Of a stretch of DNA of 64,000 nucleotides, positions 19,225 to 28,064 are shown in pieces (within the stretch, counting starts at the first letter, position 1; every line of letters begins with the position of its first letter). A program made the position numbers and the translations under genes. The stretch comes from Corynebacterium humireducens NBRC 106098 = DSM 45392 (lineage in GTDB: Bacteria > Actinomycetota > Actinomycetes > Mycobacteriales > Mycobacteriaceae): the NCBI RefSeq assembly GCF_000819445.1, contig NZ_CP005286.1, positions 186,001 through 250,000 of the forward strand, in the 5' to 3' direction. The notes beneath the pieces were generated by a model that worked only from the letters and a program-made list of their open reading frames with translations, was not told where the DNA came from and made no database searches.

Positions 19225-19497
19225 TTATCGACGCCCCCTCGAGATGATCCGTGCCATCGACAGGGTGGGGAGCACGCCGCCGGCGATCGCCGCCAGCAGT
19301 GCCACCTCGTAGCCGATGGACGTGGCGTTGGTGAGGGTCCACGTGAGGAAGATGCAGACCATCGAGTAGAAGATCAGGTCACTGATCACGGCCTTCGTGA
19401 TCACGTCGCGGGTCCGCAGAATAAGGACGAGGCCGGACACGAGCGCGAGCGTCATGACGGCGATGCACACGGCGAGGAGCCATTCGAAGGGGGTCAC
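19225..19497 (-). CDS. mrpF: Mrp Na+/H+ antiporter subunit F
   Basis: A 90-aa protein with three helices; the conserved LRTRDVITKAVISDLIFYSM stretch after helix 1 is the MnhF/PhaF core (usually GPT..DRVVALD), here somewhat diverged. Start overlaps the mrpE stop by 4 nt. It is required for assembly of the Mrp complex in studied homologues. Confidence 0.9.
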   Translation of the reverse strand: MTPFEWLLAVCIAVMTLALVSGLVLILRTRDVITKAVISDLIFYSMVCIFLTWTLTNATSIGYEVALLAAIAGGVLPTLSMARIISRGRR

Positions 19498-19913
19498 CGG
19501 TTCTTCTCCTTCCGGCTGGTGGGGTACGCGTAGAACCTGGGGTCCAGCGAGGTGGCGGGACCCTGTCCGGGCACGCCGTGGTCGATGTCGCGGACGCGGG
19601 GCGCCAGACGGGCCTCCATGTCGGCCAGGTCGGCGACGACCCCGGCCGGGTCAGAACCGAAGGCGGCCTGGACGAGCAGGATCCGCGGCTGGCCCTCCTC
19701 CGCCGGCTCACGCAGACCGAGCGAGAGCGTCGACGGGGTGGCGGTGATGGCGGTGGTGAACCAGAAGATCTCCCACTCGGAGGTCACCCGCAGCGGGTAA
19801 CGCACCACGACCGGGTCGTATCCGGCGTCAGGGCGGAAACCCGCCCACGCCACCTGGAAACCGGCGACGAAGATCTCCTTGATCCACCAGGGGATGAACA
19901 GCAGTACGTGCAT
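19494..19913 (-). CDS. mrpE: Mrp Na+/H+ antiporter subunit E
   Basis: A 139-aa MnhE protein: an N-terminal membrane segment (MHVLLFIPWWIKEIFVAGFQ, then VAWAGFRPD) and a cytoplasmic domain with RVTSEWEIFWFTTAITATPSTLS, the conserved MnhE motif. It is shorter than the usual 160 aa because the first helix is trimmed. It starts 1 nt after the mrpD stop. Confidence 0.9.
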   Translation of the reverse strand: MHVLLFIPWWIKEIFVAGFQVAWAGFRPDAGYDPVVVRYPLRVTSEWEIFWFTTAITATPSTLSLGLREPAEEGQPRILLVQAAFGSDPAGVVADLADMEARLAPRVRDIDHGVPGQGPATSLDPRFYAYPTSRKEKNR

Positions 19914-19914
19914 G

Positions 19915-21438
19915 TCAGCGGCCTCCCTGGAGGTCGGTCAGGTCGGGGACACCGACGGGATTCTCGCCGAGGATGGCGGCGGAGTAGCCGGTGACGTCGA
20001 GAAGCCCTGCGGTGGAGGTGAGCGTGGCGTCGATGAGCGGGCCCGCGAAGACGAACATGGCGACGGAACCCGCCATGAGCACCACCGACGGCGTCAGCAG
20101 ACGGCCGGAGACACGGCGTTCAGCGGGCTGGTGCTGCATCGGTTTGCCCCAGAACACCTTGCGCCACACCCGCAGCATGGACAGCAGCGCACCGATCGAC
20201 GCGCCGACGATCACCGCGATGACCGTCCACGCCCACCAGTCGGCGACACGGGCGATCTCCATGACGATGAGGATCTTGCCCCACATGCCCGAGAACGGCG
20301 GGAAACCGACGATGGAGAAGGACCCGGCGGCGAACAGCGCGGCCACCAGCGGATCGCGACGCGCCAGACCCGACAGGCGTGTGAGCAGGCCGCTGGCGTA
20401 GGTCTCCTCGATGGCGCCGGAGGTGAGGATCAGCGCCCCCACCGTCACCATGTGGTGCAGCGTGTACAGCAGACCGGCCGCCAGCGCCCGCTGCGGGTCA
20501 TCCGACGTGAACGCCAGAATGATGAGGATGAAGGGCATGCCGTTGATCATCTGGTAGCCCAGCACCCGACGGATCGAGTTCTCGCCCAGGCCGGCGAACG
20601 CGCCGATGAGCATGGAGACCAGCATCAGGGCGATGATCAGCCAGTTCCAGCGCGCCTCCAGGTCGAAGATGGTCACCCAGATGCGGAACAGCATGTACAC
20701 CGCGACCTTGGTGTGCAGACCCGAGAACAGGCCCATCACCGCCGCCGAGGTGGCCGGGTAGGTGCGCGGCAGCCAGGTGTGCACCGGGAACACGCCGGCC
20801 TTCGCGCCCACCGCGATGAGCACCAGGCCCATCGCCACCACCACCGGACCGTTGCCCGCGGCCGCCCCCTGCAGCGCCGCGATGTTCACCGTGCCGGTGA
20901 TGCCGTAGACGACGCCGACGCCGATGAGCAGCAGCGTGGACGCCGCCAGGTTGACCAGCACGAACGCGCGGCCACCGGCCAGACGGGCCCAGGTGCCGGA
21001 CATCGCGATGAGGCCGTAGGACGGCAGGAGCATGACCTCGATGAACACGAAGAAGTTGAACAGGTCGGCGGTGAGCAGGGCACCGTTGACGCCCGTGACC
21101 AGGATGAGCGTGAGCGACGCGTAGTAGCGCGACACCGTCTCACCCGACAGGGTGGCGAACCAGTTGGCCGACGCCGCGACGATCATCGTCGCGATGATCA
21201 TGATCGCCGAGAACGTGTCCGCCGCGAACGGGATGGCCACGCCACCGACGTACAGGCCGACGTTGTGGGCGATCGTGCCGTGCTCCGCGGTGTACGCGAA
21301 AAGCCAGGCGCCGGCCAGGATGCCGAGGGTGGGGATGCCGATGTGCAGCACATCCCGGGCCCACCGCCACGGCAGCAGCACAGCCACGGCCGCGGTGAAC
21401 AGGGGGACCGCCGCGAAGAGGGGAAGTGTCCAGTCCAT
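19915..21438 (-). CDS. mrpD: Mrp Na+/H+ antiporter subunit D
   Basis: A 507-aa NuoL/M/N-like proton-channel subunit with about 14 helices. Key features are the conserved Glu in NFFVFIEVMLLPSYGLIAM (helix 5), the Lys in VGAKAGVFPVHTWLPRTYP and the FSGLHTKVAVYMLFRI broken-helix motif. In Mrp complexes this subunit carries protons. The gene starts with ATG right at the mrpC stop (translational coupling). Confidence 0.95.
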   Translation of the reverse strand: MDWTLPLFAAVPLFTAAVAVLLPWRWARDVLHIGIPTLGILAGAWLFAYTAEHGTIAHNVGLYVGGVAIPFAADTFSAIMIIATMIVAASANWFATLSGETVSRYYASLTLILVTGVNGALLTADLFNFFVFIEVMLLPSYGLIAMSGTWARLAGGRAFVLVNLAASTLLLIGVGVVYGITGTVNIAALQGAAAGNGPVVVAMGLVLIAVGAKAGVFPVHTWLPRTYPATSAAVMGLFSGLHTKVAVYMLFRIWVTIFDLEARWNWLIIALMLVSMLIGAFAGLGENSIRRVLGYQMINGMPFILIILAFTSDDPQRALAAGLLYTLHHMVTVGALILTSGAIEETYASGLLTRLSGLARRDPLVAALFAAGSFSIVGFPPFSGMWGKILIVMEIARVADWWAWTVIAVIVGASIGALLSMLRVWRKVFWGKPMQHQPAERRVSGRLLTPSVVLMAGSVAMFVFAGPLIDATLTSTAGLLDVTGYSAAILGENPVGVPDLTDLQGGR

Positions 21439-21813
21439 CTAGTTGCCTCCGGTGACAGCGGCCCGACCCAGCGTCTGCACCGGGTCGACGATGTTGTCGT
21501 CCGCGGGCTCCGGGACGTCGGTGTCGTCGTCCCGGCCCAGGGCCGCGAGGGTGAGCAGGATGGTCGTCGTCGCCATGGCGATGACGATGGCGGTCAGCAC
21601 GAACGCCTGGGGCAGCGGATCGGCCGCCAGCTCCAGGGAAGTCCGGTCGGCGAAGGGCTCGCCGCGCCAGGCGCCCACGCCACCCGCGAGCAGGGTGAGG
21701 TTGCCGGCGTGCCCGAGCAGGGACATGCCGAACACGATGCGCACCATGCCACGCTGCTGGATGAGGTAGACGGCCCCGGTGACGAGCACCGCGATGGTCA
21801 GTGCCAGGATCAT
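21439..21813 (-). CDS. mrpC: Mrp Na+/H+ antiporter subunit C
   Basis: A 124-aa NuoK-like protein with three helices (MILALTIAVLVTGAVYLIQ; VFGMSLLGHAGNLTLLAGG; FVLTAIVIAMATTTILLTL). The VLTAIVI motif is typical of MnhC. It overlaps the mrpA stop by 4 nt. Confidence 0.94.
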   Translation of the reverse strand: MILALTIAVLVTGAVYLIQQRGMVRIVFGMSLLGHAGNLTLLAGGVGAWRGEPFADRTSLELAADPLPQAFVLTAIVIAMATTTILLTLAALGRDDDTDVPEPADDNIVDPVQTLGRAAVTGGN

Positions 21814-24761
21814 CGGTCGTTCTCCTTCGCGTCGGTGGCGAGCACGTCACGTGGACGCGCCGCCGGGTTGATCGGCGCAGGGAAGGGTTCCGGGGCGGGT
21901 TCGCCGCCGAAGCTGTCGCCCTGGTCGCCGCTGCTGCGGTCGGATTCGCCGTCACCGGCGGCGCTGTCGTCGGCGGAGGAACCCGGGGTGTAGTCGAGGT
22001 CGTCGAGATCCACGCCCGGGCGCAGGTAGCCGCCGAGCGCGTTGATGGCCATCGAGAGCATGCCCAGCACAGCCAGGTAGATGCCCAGGTCGAAGATGAG
22101 GGAGGTGGTCATGTGCTCACCCAGGATGTACCCGTGGATGGCGAAGAGGAAGGAGCCCTCGAGGAGGCCGAGGAAACCGGCGCCGACCGCGGTCATGATG
22201 CCGACGCCGGTCAGCCACATCGGGGTGGAGTCGCGGAAGACGATGTCGTCGCGGCCCCGCGAGAGGTAGGTCAGGCCGATCGCCGCACCCATGATGAGAG
22301 CCGCGACGAAACCGCCGCCCGGGTCCTGGTGTCCGCGCATGAACACCAGGACGCTGAGCACCGCCAGGACGGGGATGACCAGGACGATGAGCTTGCGCAT
22401 CGGGATGGAGTTGAGCTGCGACTGCCCGAAGGGCGCCGGGCGGGTGCCGTCCTTGAAGGGGTGCCGCGGCATCGACTGCGCCACCGCCGCGATGACGATG
22501 GCGGCCATGCCCAGCACCGAGAGCTCGCCCAGGGTGTCCAGGGCACGGAACTCGACCAGGATCGTGGCGACGATGTTGTTGCCGCCGGTGATCTCCGGGG
22601 CCTCGGTGAGGTACCACATGGCCAGCTCGGAACGCTCCCTTCGGCCCAGCAGGGAGTACACCCCGCCGAAGGCGACGGCACCGGCGAGCAGCGCGATCAC
22701 CAGGGAGCCGACCTGGCGGCGGTTCTGCTTCACCCGGGGGAAGAGGTTCGGCTGGTAGCGCAGCACCATCATGATGACGATGACGGTGAGCGCCTCGACC
22801 GTCAGCTGTGTGAGCGCGACGTCGGGGGCGCCCAGCAGCATCATCTGCAGGCTCATGCCCACGCCGGCGGTGCCGATGAGCACCGCCGCGGACAGCCGCG
22901 AGTTGGTGATCATCAGGCCGAAGACGGACACCGCGATGATGACCAGCGGGATGAGGTCCCACGGGTTGTCCAGGCCCGGGGTACGCGGGGCGGGGGTGAC
23001 GCCGTCGACACCCGGCGACAGCCAGGCGGCGCCACCCAGGATGATGACCAGCGCGACCAGCGGCAGGAGGTGCCGCGAGGGGTTGTGGCTGTCGGCCATC
23101 GCGCCGAGCATACGGCCGGTGCGGGTGGCGGCTCCCACCAGGGCGGAGAGCAGCTCGTTGCCGGTGGCGGGGGCTAGCTTGCGACCCTCCAGGGCCGGCC
23201 AGATCTGCCTGCGGGCCAGGACACCGAGCACACCGAGCGCCAGCACGCCGAGGGAGATGAGCAGCGGGGTGTTCACCCCGTGCCACAGGGCCAGGTGCGA
23301 CTCGTGGTTGGCGCCCATGGCGGCGACGATGGCGTCGAGGGGGGCGTCGGCAAGCGGCAGGACGAAGACCAGCGGCAGGGACATGACGCCCGGCAGGGCG
23401 GCCGGCAGCCACAGCGACACCGGCGCCTCGTGGACCTCCGACATGTCGCGTGGGCCGTCGATGAACGCACCGAAGACGATCTTCGCCGAGTAGGTGAAGG
23501 TGAGCACCGCGCCGACCGCCGCGACCGCCAGGAGCGGGCCGGAGGCCGGGGCGTCCTGGAAGGCGGTGAGCATGCCCTCCTTGGACACGAAACCGAGCAG
23601 CGGTGGCACCGAGGCCATCGACGCCGCGCCGATCACCATCGAGCCGAAGGTCCACGGCATGCGGTTCCACAGCGGGCCGAGCCGACGGATGTCCCGCGAC
23701 CCGGCCTCATGGTCCACCACGCCGATGAGCATGAACAGGGAGGACTTGAACAGGGCGTGCGCGGCGGTGTGCACCACGGCCGCGGACAGAGCGAGGGGCG
23801 TGCCGACGCCGATCGTCGCGACGATCCAGCCCAGGTGCGACACCGTCGAGTACGCGGTGAGCTGCTTGAGGTCGGTCTTCTGCACGGCGAAGGCCGCCGA
23901 CATGACGGCCGTGGCCATGCCGACGACGATGAGCAGGCCGTTCCACACGGCGACGTCGTGGAACACCGTGGAGAACCGCAACAGCAGGTAGATGCCGGCC
24001 TTGACCACCGCCGCGGCGTGCAGGAACGCCGACACCGGGGTCGCCGCCGCCATCGCCTCCGGCAGCCAGAAGTGGAAGGGCAGCTGCGCCGACTTGGTGA
24101 ACGCCGACAGCGCCACCAGCACCGCCACCAGCACTGTCAGCTCCGGGCGCTGCGACCAGAAGTCGCTGGCCAGGATGCCGGTGAGGTTGGTGGTCCCGGC
24201 GGCCGTCGCGGCCACCGCCACCGCCACCAGCAGCGTCAGACCGCCGATGAAGGTCAGGATCAGGGTGCGCACCGAACCGGCCTCACCCCCGGAACCGGAG
24301 CGGGCTATGAGCATGAACGACGCCAGCGAGACGAGCTCCCAGGCGAGGAAGAGGAGGACCACGTCGTCGGCGAGGACGAGCAGCAGGATCGACAGCGTGA
24401 ACGCCGTCATGATCGTGTAGAAACTCGTGTTGCCCCTGCGGGGCGGGAGATAGGCCGCGGAGTAGATGAACACCACCGCGCCGATGACCAGCGCCAGCAG
24501 CGCGAAGAAGAGGCTCAGGGCATCGCCGCGCAGCGTGAAACTGACGTCCATGCCGGGGGCCACCACATCCGGCACCCACACGCGGTCGAAGGTCAGGGGC
24601 CGACCGTCCATCACGCCGGGTAACTCCCGGCCGAGCAGCACCGCCCCCACGAGGAACAGGCCGGCCAGAGGCCACCCTGCTTTTCTGTCCAGGATGTGCA
24701 CCGCGGGTGGGGCCGCTACAACCGCCAGTGCCGCGAGCGCAATGACAAGAATCAGTGTCAC
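21810..24761 (-). CDS. mrpA: Mrp Na+/H+ antiporter subunit A with fused MrpB domain
   Basis: A 983-aa fusion. Residues 1-about 480 are the NuoL-like proton channel (LFLAWELVSLASFMLIARSG with the conserved Glu; HAAAVVKAGIYLLLRF with the conserved Lys). Residues about 600-700 are the MrpA-specific part, GAPDVALTQLTVEALTVIVI. Residues about 780-930 are MnhB (PGGGFVAALIMGAAIGLTYL, then GYILGEHMTTSLIFDLGIYL). A hydrophilic Asp/Ser-rich tail ends it. MrpB fused to A explains the missing separate mrpB and is usual in corynebacteria. GTG at 24761 starts the first helix. The complex supports pH and salt tolerance. Confidence 0.95.
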   Translation of the reverse strand: MTLILVIALAALAVVAAPPAVHILDRKAGWPLAGLFLVGAVLLGRELPGVMDGRPLTFDRVWVPDVVAPGMDVSFTLRGDALSLFFALLALVIGAVVFIYSAAYLPPRRGNTSFYTIMTAFTLSILLLVLADDVVLLFLAWELVSLASFMLIARSGSGGEAGSVRTLILTFIGGLTLLVAVAVAATAAGTTNLTGILASDFWSQRPELTVLVAVLVALSAFTKSAQLPFHFWLPEAMAAATPVSAFLHAAAVVKAGIYLLLRFSTVFHDVAVWNGLLIVVGMATAVMSAAFAVQKTDLKQLTAYSTVSHLGWIVATIGVGTPLALSAAVVHTAAHALFKSSLFMLIGVVDHEAGSRDIRRLGPLWNRMPWTFGSMVIGAASMASVPPLLGFVSKEGMLTAFQDAPASGPLLAVAAVGAVLTFTYSAKIVFGAFIDGPRDMSEVHEAPVSLWLPAALPGVMSLPLVFVLPLADAPLDAIVAAMGANHESHLALWHGVNTPLLISLGVLALGVLGVLARRQIWPALEGRKLAPATGNELLSALVGAATRTGRMLGAMADSHNPSRHLLPLVALVIILGGAAWLSPGVDGVTPAPRTPGLDNPWDLIPLVIIAVSVFGLMITNSRLSAAVLIGTAGVGMSLQMMLLGAPDVALTQLTVEALTVIVIMMVLRYQPNLFPRVKQNRRQVGSLVIALLAGAVAFGGVYSLLGRRERSELAMWYLTEAPEITGGNNIVATILVEFRALDTLGELSVLGMAAIVIAAVAQSMPRHPFKDGTRPAPFGQSQLNSIPMRKLIVLVIPVLAVLSVLVFMRGHQDPGGGFVAALIMGAAIGLTYLSRGRDDIVFRDSTPMWLTGVGIMTAVGAGFLGLLEGSFLFAIHGYILGEHMTTSLIFDLGIYLAVLGMLSMAINALGGYLRPGVDLDDLDYTPGSSADDSAAGDGESDRSSGDQGDSFGGEPAPEPFPAPINPAARPRDVLATDAKENDR

Positions 24762-24793
24762 AGGGAAACCACGCTCTATTAGCTCGGGGACAT

Positions 24794-24810
24794 GTCAGAT
24801 CCCATCTGAC
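24794..24810. promoter_or_regulatory. Operator-like dyad between mrpA and the YhgE-like gene
   Basis: GTCAGAT CCC ATCTGAC is a perfect 7-bp dyad with 3-nt centre in the 117-bp divergent region, 33 nt upstream of the mrpA GTG. A TAATAG box lies between it and mrpA. It could be a regulator site for the antiporter; no known consensus was matched. Confidence 0.35.
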
Positions 24811-24878
24811 GTTACCAGCCGGATACGACGGTGCGCCTACCGCACCTGGCACCCGTTCTACCAGTACTTTCATTAGGC

Positions 24879-26300
24879 ATGAGCCCCTCCCTGCGCAACT
24901 GGATGACCGCCTTCATGCTGCTGGTGCCCCTGATCCTCGGCGCCACCGTCGCCGCGGTCACCAACCTCGACCCCGCCCGCAGCTGGAGCAGCGCCGATGA
25001 ACCGGCCGCCGCCCCCGCCCCCGTCCCCACCACGGAGCTTGTCGACGCCCGCCGCGCCGCCGGTGAGGCCGGCGCACAGGCGGGGTTCCTCGCCACCGGC
25101 ACCGGCGAGCTGAAGGACGGCGTCGCGGAGATGCGCAGCGGGGCGGAGGCCCTGCCGCAGCAGTTCGCCGAGGCCGTCACCGGGGCGCAGCAGCTCCACC
25201 AGGGGCTGATCGAGCTGCAGGCCGGCGTCGGGCAGCTGGGAACCGGCGCGAACGACATCGCCGACGGCGTGGGCAACGCCGTCGACCAGGTCATCGGCTT
25301 CGGTGCACTGCAGGGGCAGCTGCTCGGGACGCTCGACGCCACCCTCGAGGAGATCGGGGACACCGAGGACCCCGTGCTCGTCGAGGCCCGCGCACGCCTC
25401 CTCGAGCTGCGCGGCCAGGTGGAGATGATCCGCCTCGACGGGCCCCTCGCCGATCAGCTGCAGGCACTCAAGGACGGCTCCCGTGACCTCGCCAACCAGC
25501 TCGGCGTGCCCGGCTACGCCTTCCACGACGGCGTCTACTCCGCGACGCGTGGCGCCCAGGACCTCTCCTACGGGCTGACCCAGGCGCAGGGTGGGGTGGA
25601 TGAGGCGGTGGCGGGCGTCGAGAAGCTCGATGAGGGGGCCCAGCGTATCGACGGCATGGCCACCCGCACCCAGGACCGCATCGGCGACGTCCAGCGGGCC
25701 CTCCCCTCCACCATGACGGCCGCCGGGGAAGCGGAGGGGGAGGGGGAGATCCTCGGCCTGTCGCCCATGTTCGCGCTCCTCATCGCCTCCCTGGCACTCA
25801 TCGGCGGTGCCTTCGCCGGGGCCACCCGCCGCTGGTGGGTGCTCGCCGCGGCCGTGCCCGCGCTGACCGCAGCCGGGCTCATCCTGCTGTGGCTGGTCGG
25901 CGTCGGCGCCACCACCCAGACCCTCACCTGGTCCGCGCTGGTGCTCGCCCTCGGCGTGCTGGCCTCCGCGACGGCGACCCGTGCGCTGCTCGGCGTGTTC
26001 GGCATGGTCGGCGGCTCGCTCTCCGCTGCGGTGCTCGGCCTGGTGCAGCTCGGCCTGGTCGGCTGGGTGTGGAGGAACCTCACCACCGCGGAGGTCTCCG
26101 GCGCGTGGCAGATCGTGGCCAACCTGTCCCCGCTGAGCTGGGCCACCGCCGGCCTGACCACCGCGGGCAACGACGCCTCCCCGGGTGTCCTGTGGCTCGC
26201 CCTCGGCGTGCTCGGCGGGATGGCCGTGGTGGGGCTCGTCGGCGGGGCGCTCGACCGGCAGGGGCCGCAGAAGGACGCGGATGCGGTGGAGGCACTGTAG
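24879..26300 (+). CDS. YhgE/Pip-like membrane protein (ABC-2-type export fold)
   Basis: A 473-aa membrane protein: one N-terminal helix (residues 8-29), an extracytoplasmic domain of about 270 residues rich in Ala, Gln and Gly with coiled-coil-like stretches (KDGVAEMRSGAEALPQQFAE, then IELQAGVGQLGTGANDIADG), and five or six C-terminal helices from about residue 300. This layout is that of YhgE/phage-infection-protein relatives of ABC-2 permeases, which in other bacteria take part in phage adsorption or type VII secretion. No ATPase is adjacent. ATG at 24879 lies 8 nt after TACTTT, a possible leaderless start. It is divergent from mrpA. Confidence 0.75.
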   Translation: MSPSLRNWMTAFMLLVPLILGATVAAVTNLDPARSWSSADEPAAAPAPVPTTELVDARRAAGEAGAQAGFLATGTGELKDGVAEMRSGAEALPQQFAEAVTGAQQLHQGLIELQAGVGQLGTGANDIADGVGNAVDQVIGFGALQGQLLGTLDATLEEIGDTEDPVLVEARARLLELRGQVEMIRLDGPLADQLQALKDGSRDLANQLGVPGYAFHDGVYSATRGAQDLSYGLTQAQGGVDEAVAGVEKLDEGAQRIDGMATRTQDRIGDVQRALPSTMTAAGEAEGEGEILGLSPMFALLIASLALIGGAFAGATRRWWVLAAAVPALTAAGLILLWLVGVGATTQTLTWSALVLALGVLASATATRALLGVFGMVGGSLSAAVLGLVQLGLVGWVWRNLTTAEVSGAWQIVANLSPLSWATAGLTTAGNDASPGVLWLALGVLGGMAVVGLVGGALDRQGPQKDADAVEAL

Positions 26301-26358
26301 GCACTGCGCGCGCCACACAAGTTCGGGTTCACTCTGTCGAGAGGACACCCCGGGGGCC

Positions 26359-26395
26359 GGACACGTTCGAGAGGAGACTCCTCTCGAACGTGTCC
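26359..26395. repeat. Perfect 37-bp palindrome
   Basis: GGACACGTTCGAGAGGAG (26359-26376) and CTCCTCTCGAACGTGTCC (26378-26395) pair over 18 bp with one central base. A second, outer pair, CGAGAGGACAC (26336-26346) and GTGTCCTCTCG (26390-26400), overlaps it. It lies between the convergent YhgE-like gene and tRNA-Pro. Possible bidirectional terminator; no T-run. Confidence 0.6.
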
Positions 26396-26424
26396 TCTCG
26401 CCGTTGCGGTTTACCGTGGACAGC

Positions 26425-26456
26425 AGAAAACCCCCTGGCCCGAAAGCCAGGGGGTT
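26425..26456 (-). terminator. tRNA-Pro terminator
   Basis: On the minus strand AACCCCCTGGC pairs with GCCAGGGGGTT around TTTCGG and runs into TTTTCTGC. A standard intrinsic terminator 7 nt after the tRNA CCA end. Confidence 0.85.
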
Positions 26457-26465
26457 GTCATGTGG

Positions 26466-26539
<74 letters not shown>

Positions 26540-26619
26540 GTGTCCTGCGGTGTACTGCCGTACTCCGTGGTACCTCGAATACCTTAGCCCACAGTAGTCA
26601 TAAGAGGCAAAACGTGAGG

Positions 26620-27561
26620 TCAGGACTCCTTTTCGGTGATGCGGAGCAGGGTTGCCGAGGGTCGGCAGAACAGGCGCAGCGGAACGAAGCGTGAGGTGCC
26701 CAGACCGTTGGACACGTGCATCTTCATCCGGCCGAAGTCGTGCAGCCCCTGGGCGCGCGCCCGGTCGATGCCGCAGTTGGTCACGATCGCCCGCGAGCCC
26801 GGCAGGCACAGCTGGCCGCCGTGCGTGTGGCCGGACAGGGACAGCTGGTAGCCGTCGCGCTCGAACTCGGTGAGCACACGCGGCTCCGGGGCGTGGAGGA
26901 GCGCCAGGGAGAGGTCGGAGTCGGGGTGCGGGGCACCCTCGATGAGCGAGTAGTCGTCGAGGTCGTGGTGCGGGTCGTCGACACCCGCGGCGGCGATGCG
27001 GACGGAACCGACCTGGAACTCCAGGCGCCGGTGTGTGGCGTCCTGCCAGCCGCGCTCGATGAATGCGGCGCGCATGTCCCGCCACGGCAGGTCGATGTAC
27101 GACGGGATGCGGCGCATGCCCAGCAGGTACTTGAAGGGGTTGGGCAGCTGCGGGGCCCAGTAGTCGTTGGTGCCGAAGACGAACATGCCCGGGCGGTTGA
27201 GCAGCGGGCCGAGCGCGCGGAGGACGTCGGGGACGGCGCGTTCGTCCGAGAGGTTGTCGCCGGTGTTGACCACCAGGTCCGGCCGCAGCGCGTCGAGGGC
27301 GCTGACCCACGCGATCTTGTCGCTCTGCCCGGGGATCATGTGCAGGTCCGAGATGTGCAGCAGCCGGAACTCCGACTTCCCGCGCAGCGTACCGGGGGCG
27401 AGCAGGGGGACCGTGATGTCCTTGAGCTCGAAGCGGCGGAGCTCCGCGTTGCCCCAGACGGCCAGTCCCGCACCCGCGAGGGCGGCCGCGCCGAGGGCTC
27501 CGGCGAGGGGGAGGAAGCTCTTCTTCAGGGTCACCTTGGCAGTCTCGTTCACCCGGACCAC
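26620..27561 (-). CDS. Membrane-anchored metallophosphoesterase
   Basis: A 313-aa calcineurin-like phosphoesterase. A single N-terminal helix (about residues 15-36) anchors it. Metal motifs are present: LLHISDLHMIPGQ, VNTGDN, FGTNDY (in place of the usual GNHD) and LSGHTHGGQLCLP. A homologue (Rv3683-like) sits near the same penicillin-binding protein and whiB genes in mycobacteria. The substrate is unknown; UDP-diacylglucosamine-type or phospholipid substrates are reported for the wider family. The start is GTG at 27561 or GTG three codons later. It is divergent from yqeY. Confidence 0.85.
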   Translation of the reverse strand: MVRVNETAKVTLKKSFLPLAGALGAAALAGAGLAVWGNAELRRFELKDITVPLLAPGTLRGKSEFRLLHISDLHMIPGQSDKIAWVSALDALRPDLVVNTGDNLSDERAVPDVLRALGPLLNRPGMFVFGTNDYWAPQLPNPFKYLLGMRRIPSYIDLPWRDMRAAFIERGWQDATHRRLEFQVGSVRIAAAGVDDPHHDLDDYSLIEGAPHPDSDLSLALLHAPEPRVLTEFERDGYQLSLSGHTHGGQLCLPGSRAIVTNCGIDRARAQGLHDFGRMKMHVSNGLGTSRFVPLRLFCRPSATLLRITEKES

Positions 27562-27587
27562 CCTACCCGGGGAGTACCGTGGTCAAC

Positions 27588-28061
27588 ATGAGTGAGCTCA
27601 AGGACAAGATCCGTGCCGACCTGAAGACCGCGATGCTGGCCAAGGACAAGGCCCGCACCGGCACCATCCGTATGCTCCTGGCTGCGATCCAGGGTGAGGA
27701 GACCACCGGCGTCAAGCATGAGGCGACCGACGAGGACATCCTCAAGGTGATCGCCCGGGAGATCAAGAAGCGCCGCGAGTCGGCGCAGATCTACACCGAC
27801 AACAACCGCCCCGAGCTGGCCGAGACTGAACTCGCCGAGGTCGCGGTGCTCGAGGAGTACCAGCCCGCACAGCTGGATGACTCGGCTGTCGCCTCGCTTG
27901 TCGACGACGCCGTGGCCACCGTCGCCGCCGAGGCCGGTATCGAGCCGGGTGAGGTCTCGATGAAGCAGATGGGCCAGGTCATGAAGGCCGCCACCGCGGC
28001 CGCCGCCGGCCAGGTGGACGGCAAGCGTCTGTCCACCGCAGTGCGCGCGAAGCTGGCCTAG
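27588..28061 (+). CDS. GatB/YqeY domain protein
   Basis: A 157-aa YqeY protein (SELKDKIRADLKTAMLAKDK, then VIAREIKKRRESAQIYTDNN, then KQMGQVMKAATAAAAGQVDG near the end). The domain resembles the tRNA-binding tail of GatB; free-standing YqeY has no firm function. I prefer ATG at 27588 to GTG at 27579 because TACCGT at 27575-27580 lies 7 nt before it, a leaderless promoter arrangement. It ends 3 nt before the convergent penicillin-binding protein gene. Confidence 0.9.
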   Translation: MSELKDKIRADLKTAMLAKDKARTGTIRMLLAAIQGEETTGVKHEATDEDILKVIAREIKKRRESAQIYTDNNRPELAETELAEVAVLEEYQPAQLDDSAVASLVDDAVATVAAEAGIEPGEVSMKQMGQVMKAATAAAAGQVDGKRLSTAVRAKLA

Positions 28062-28064
28062 CTG

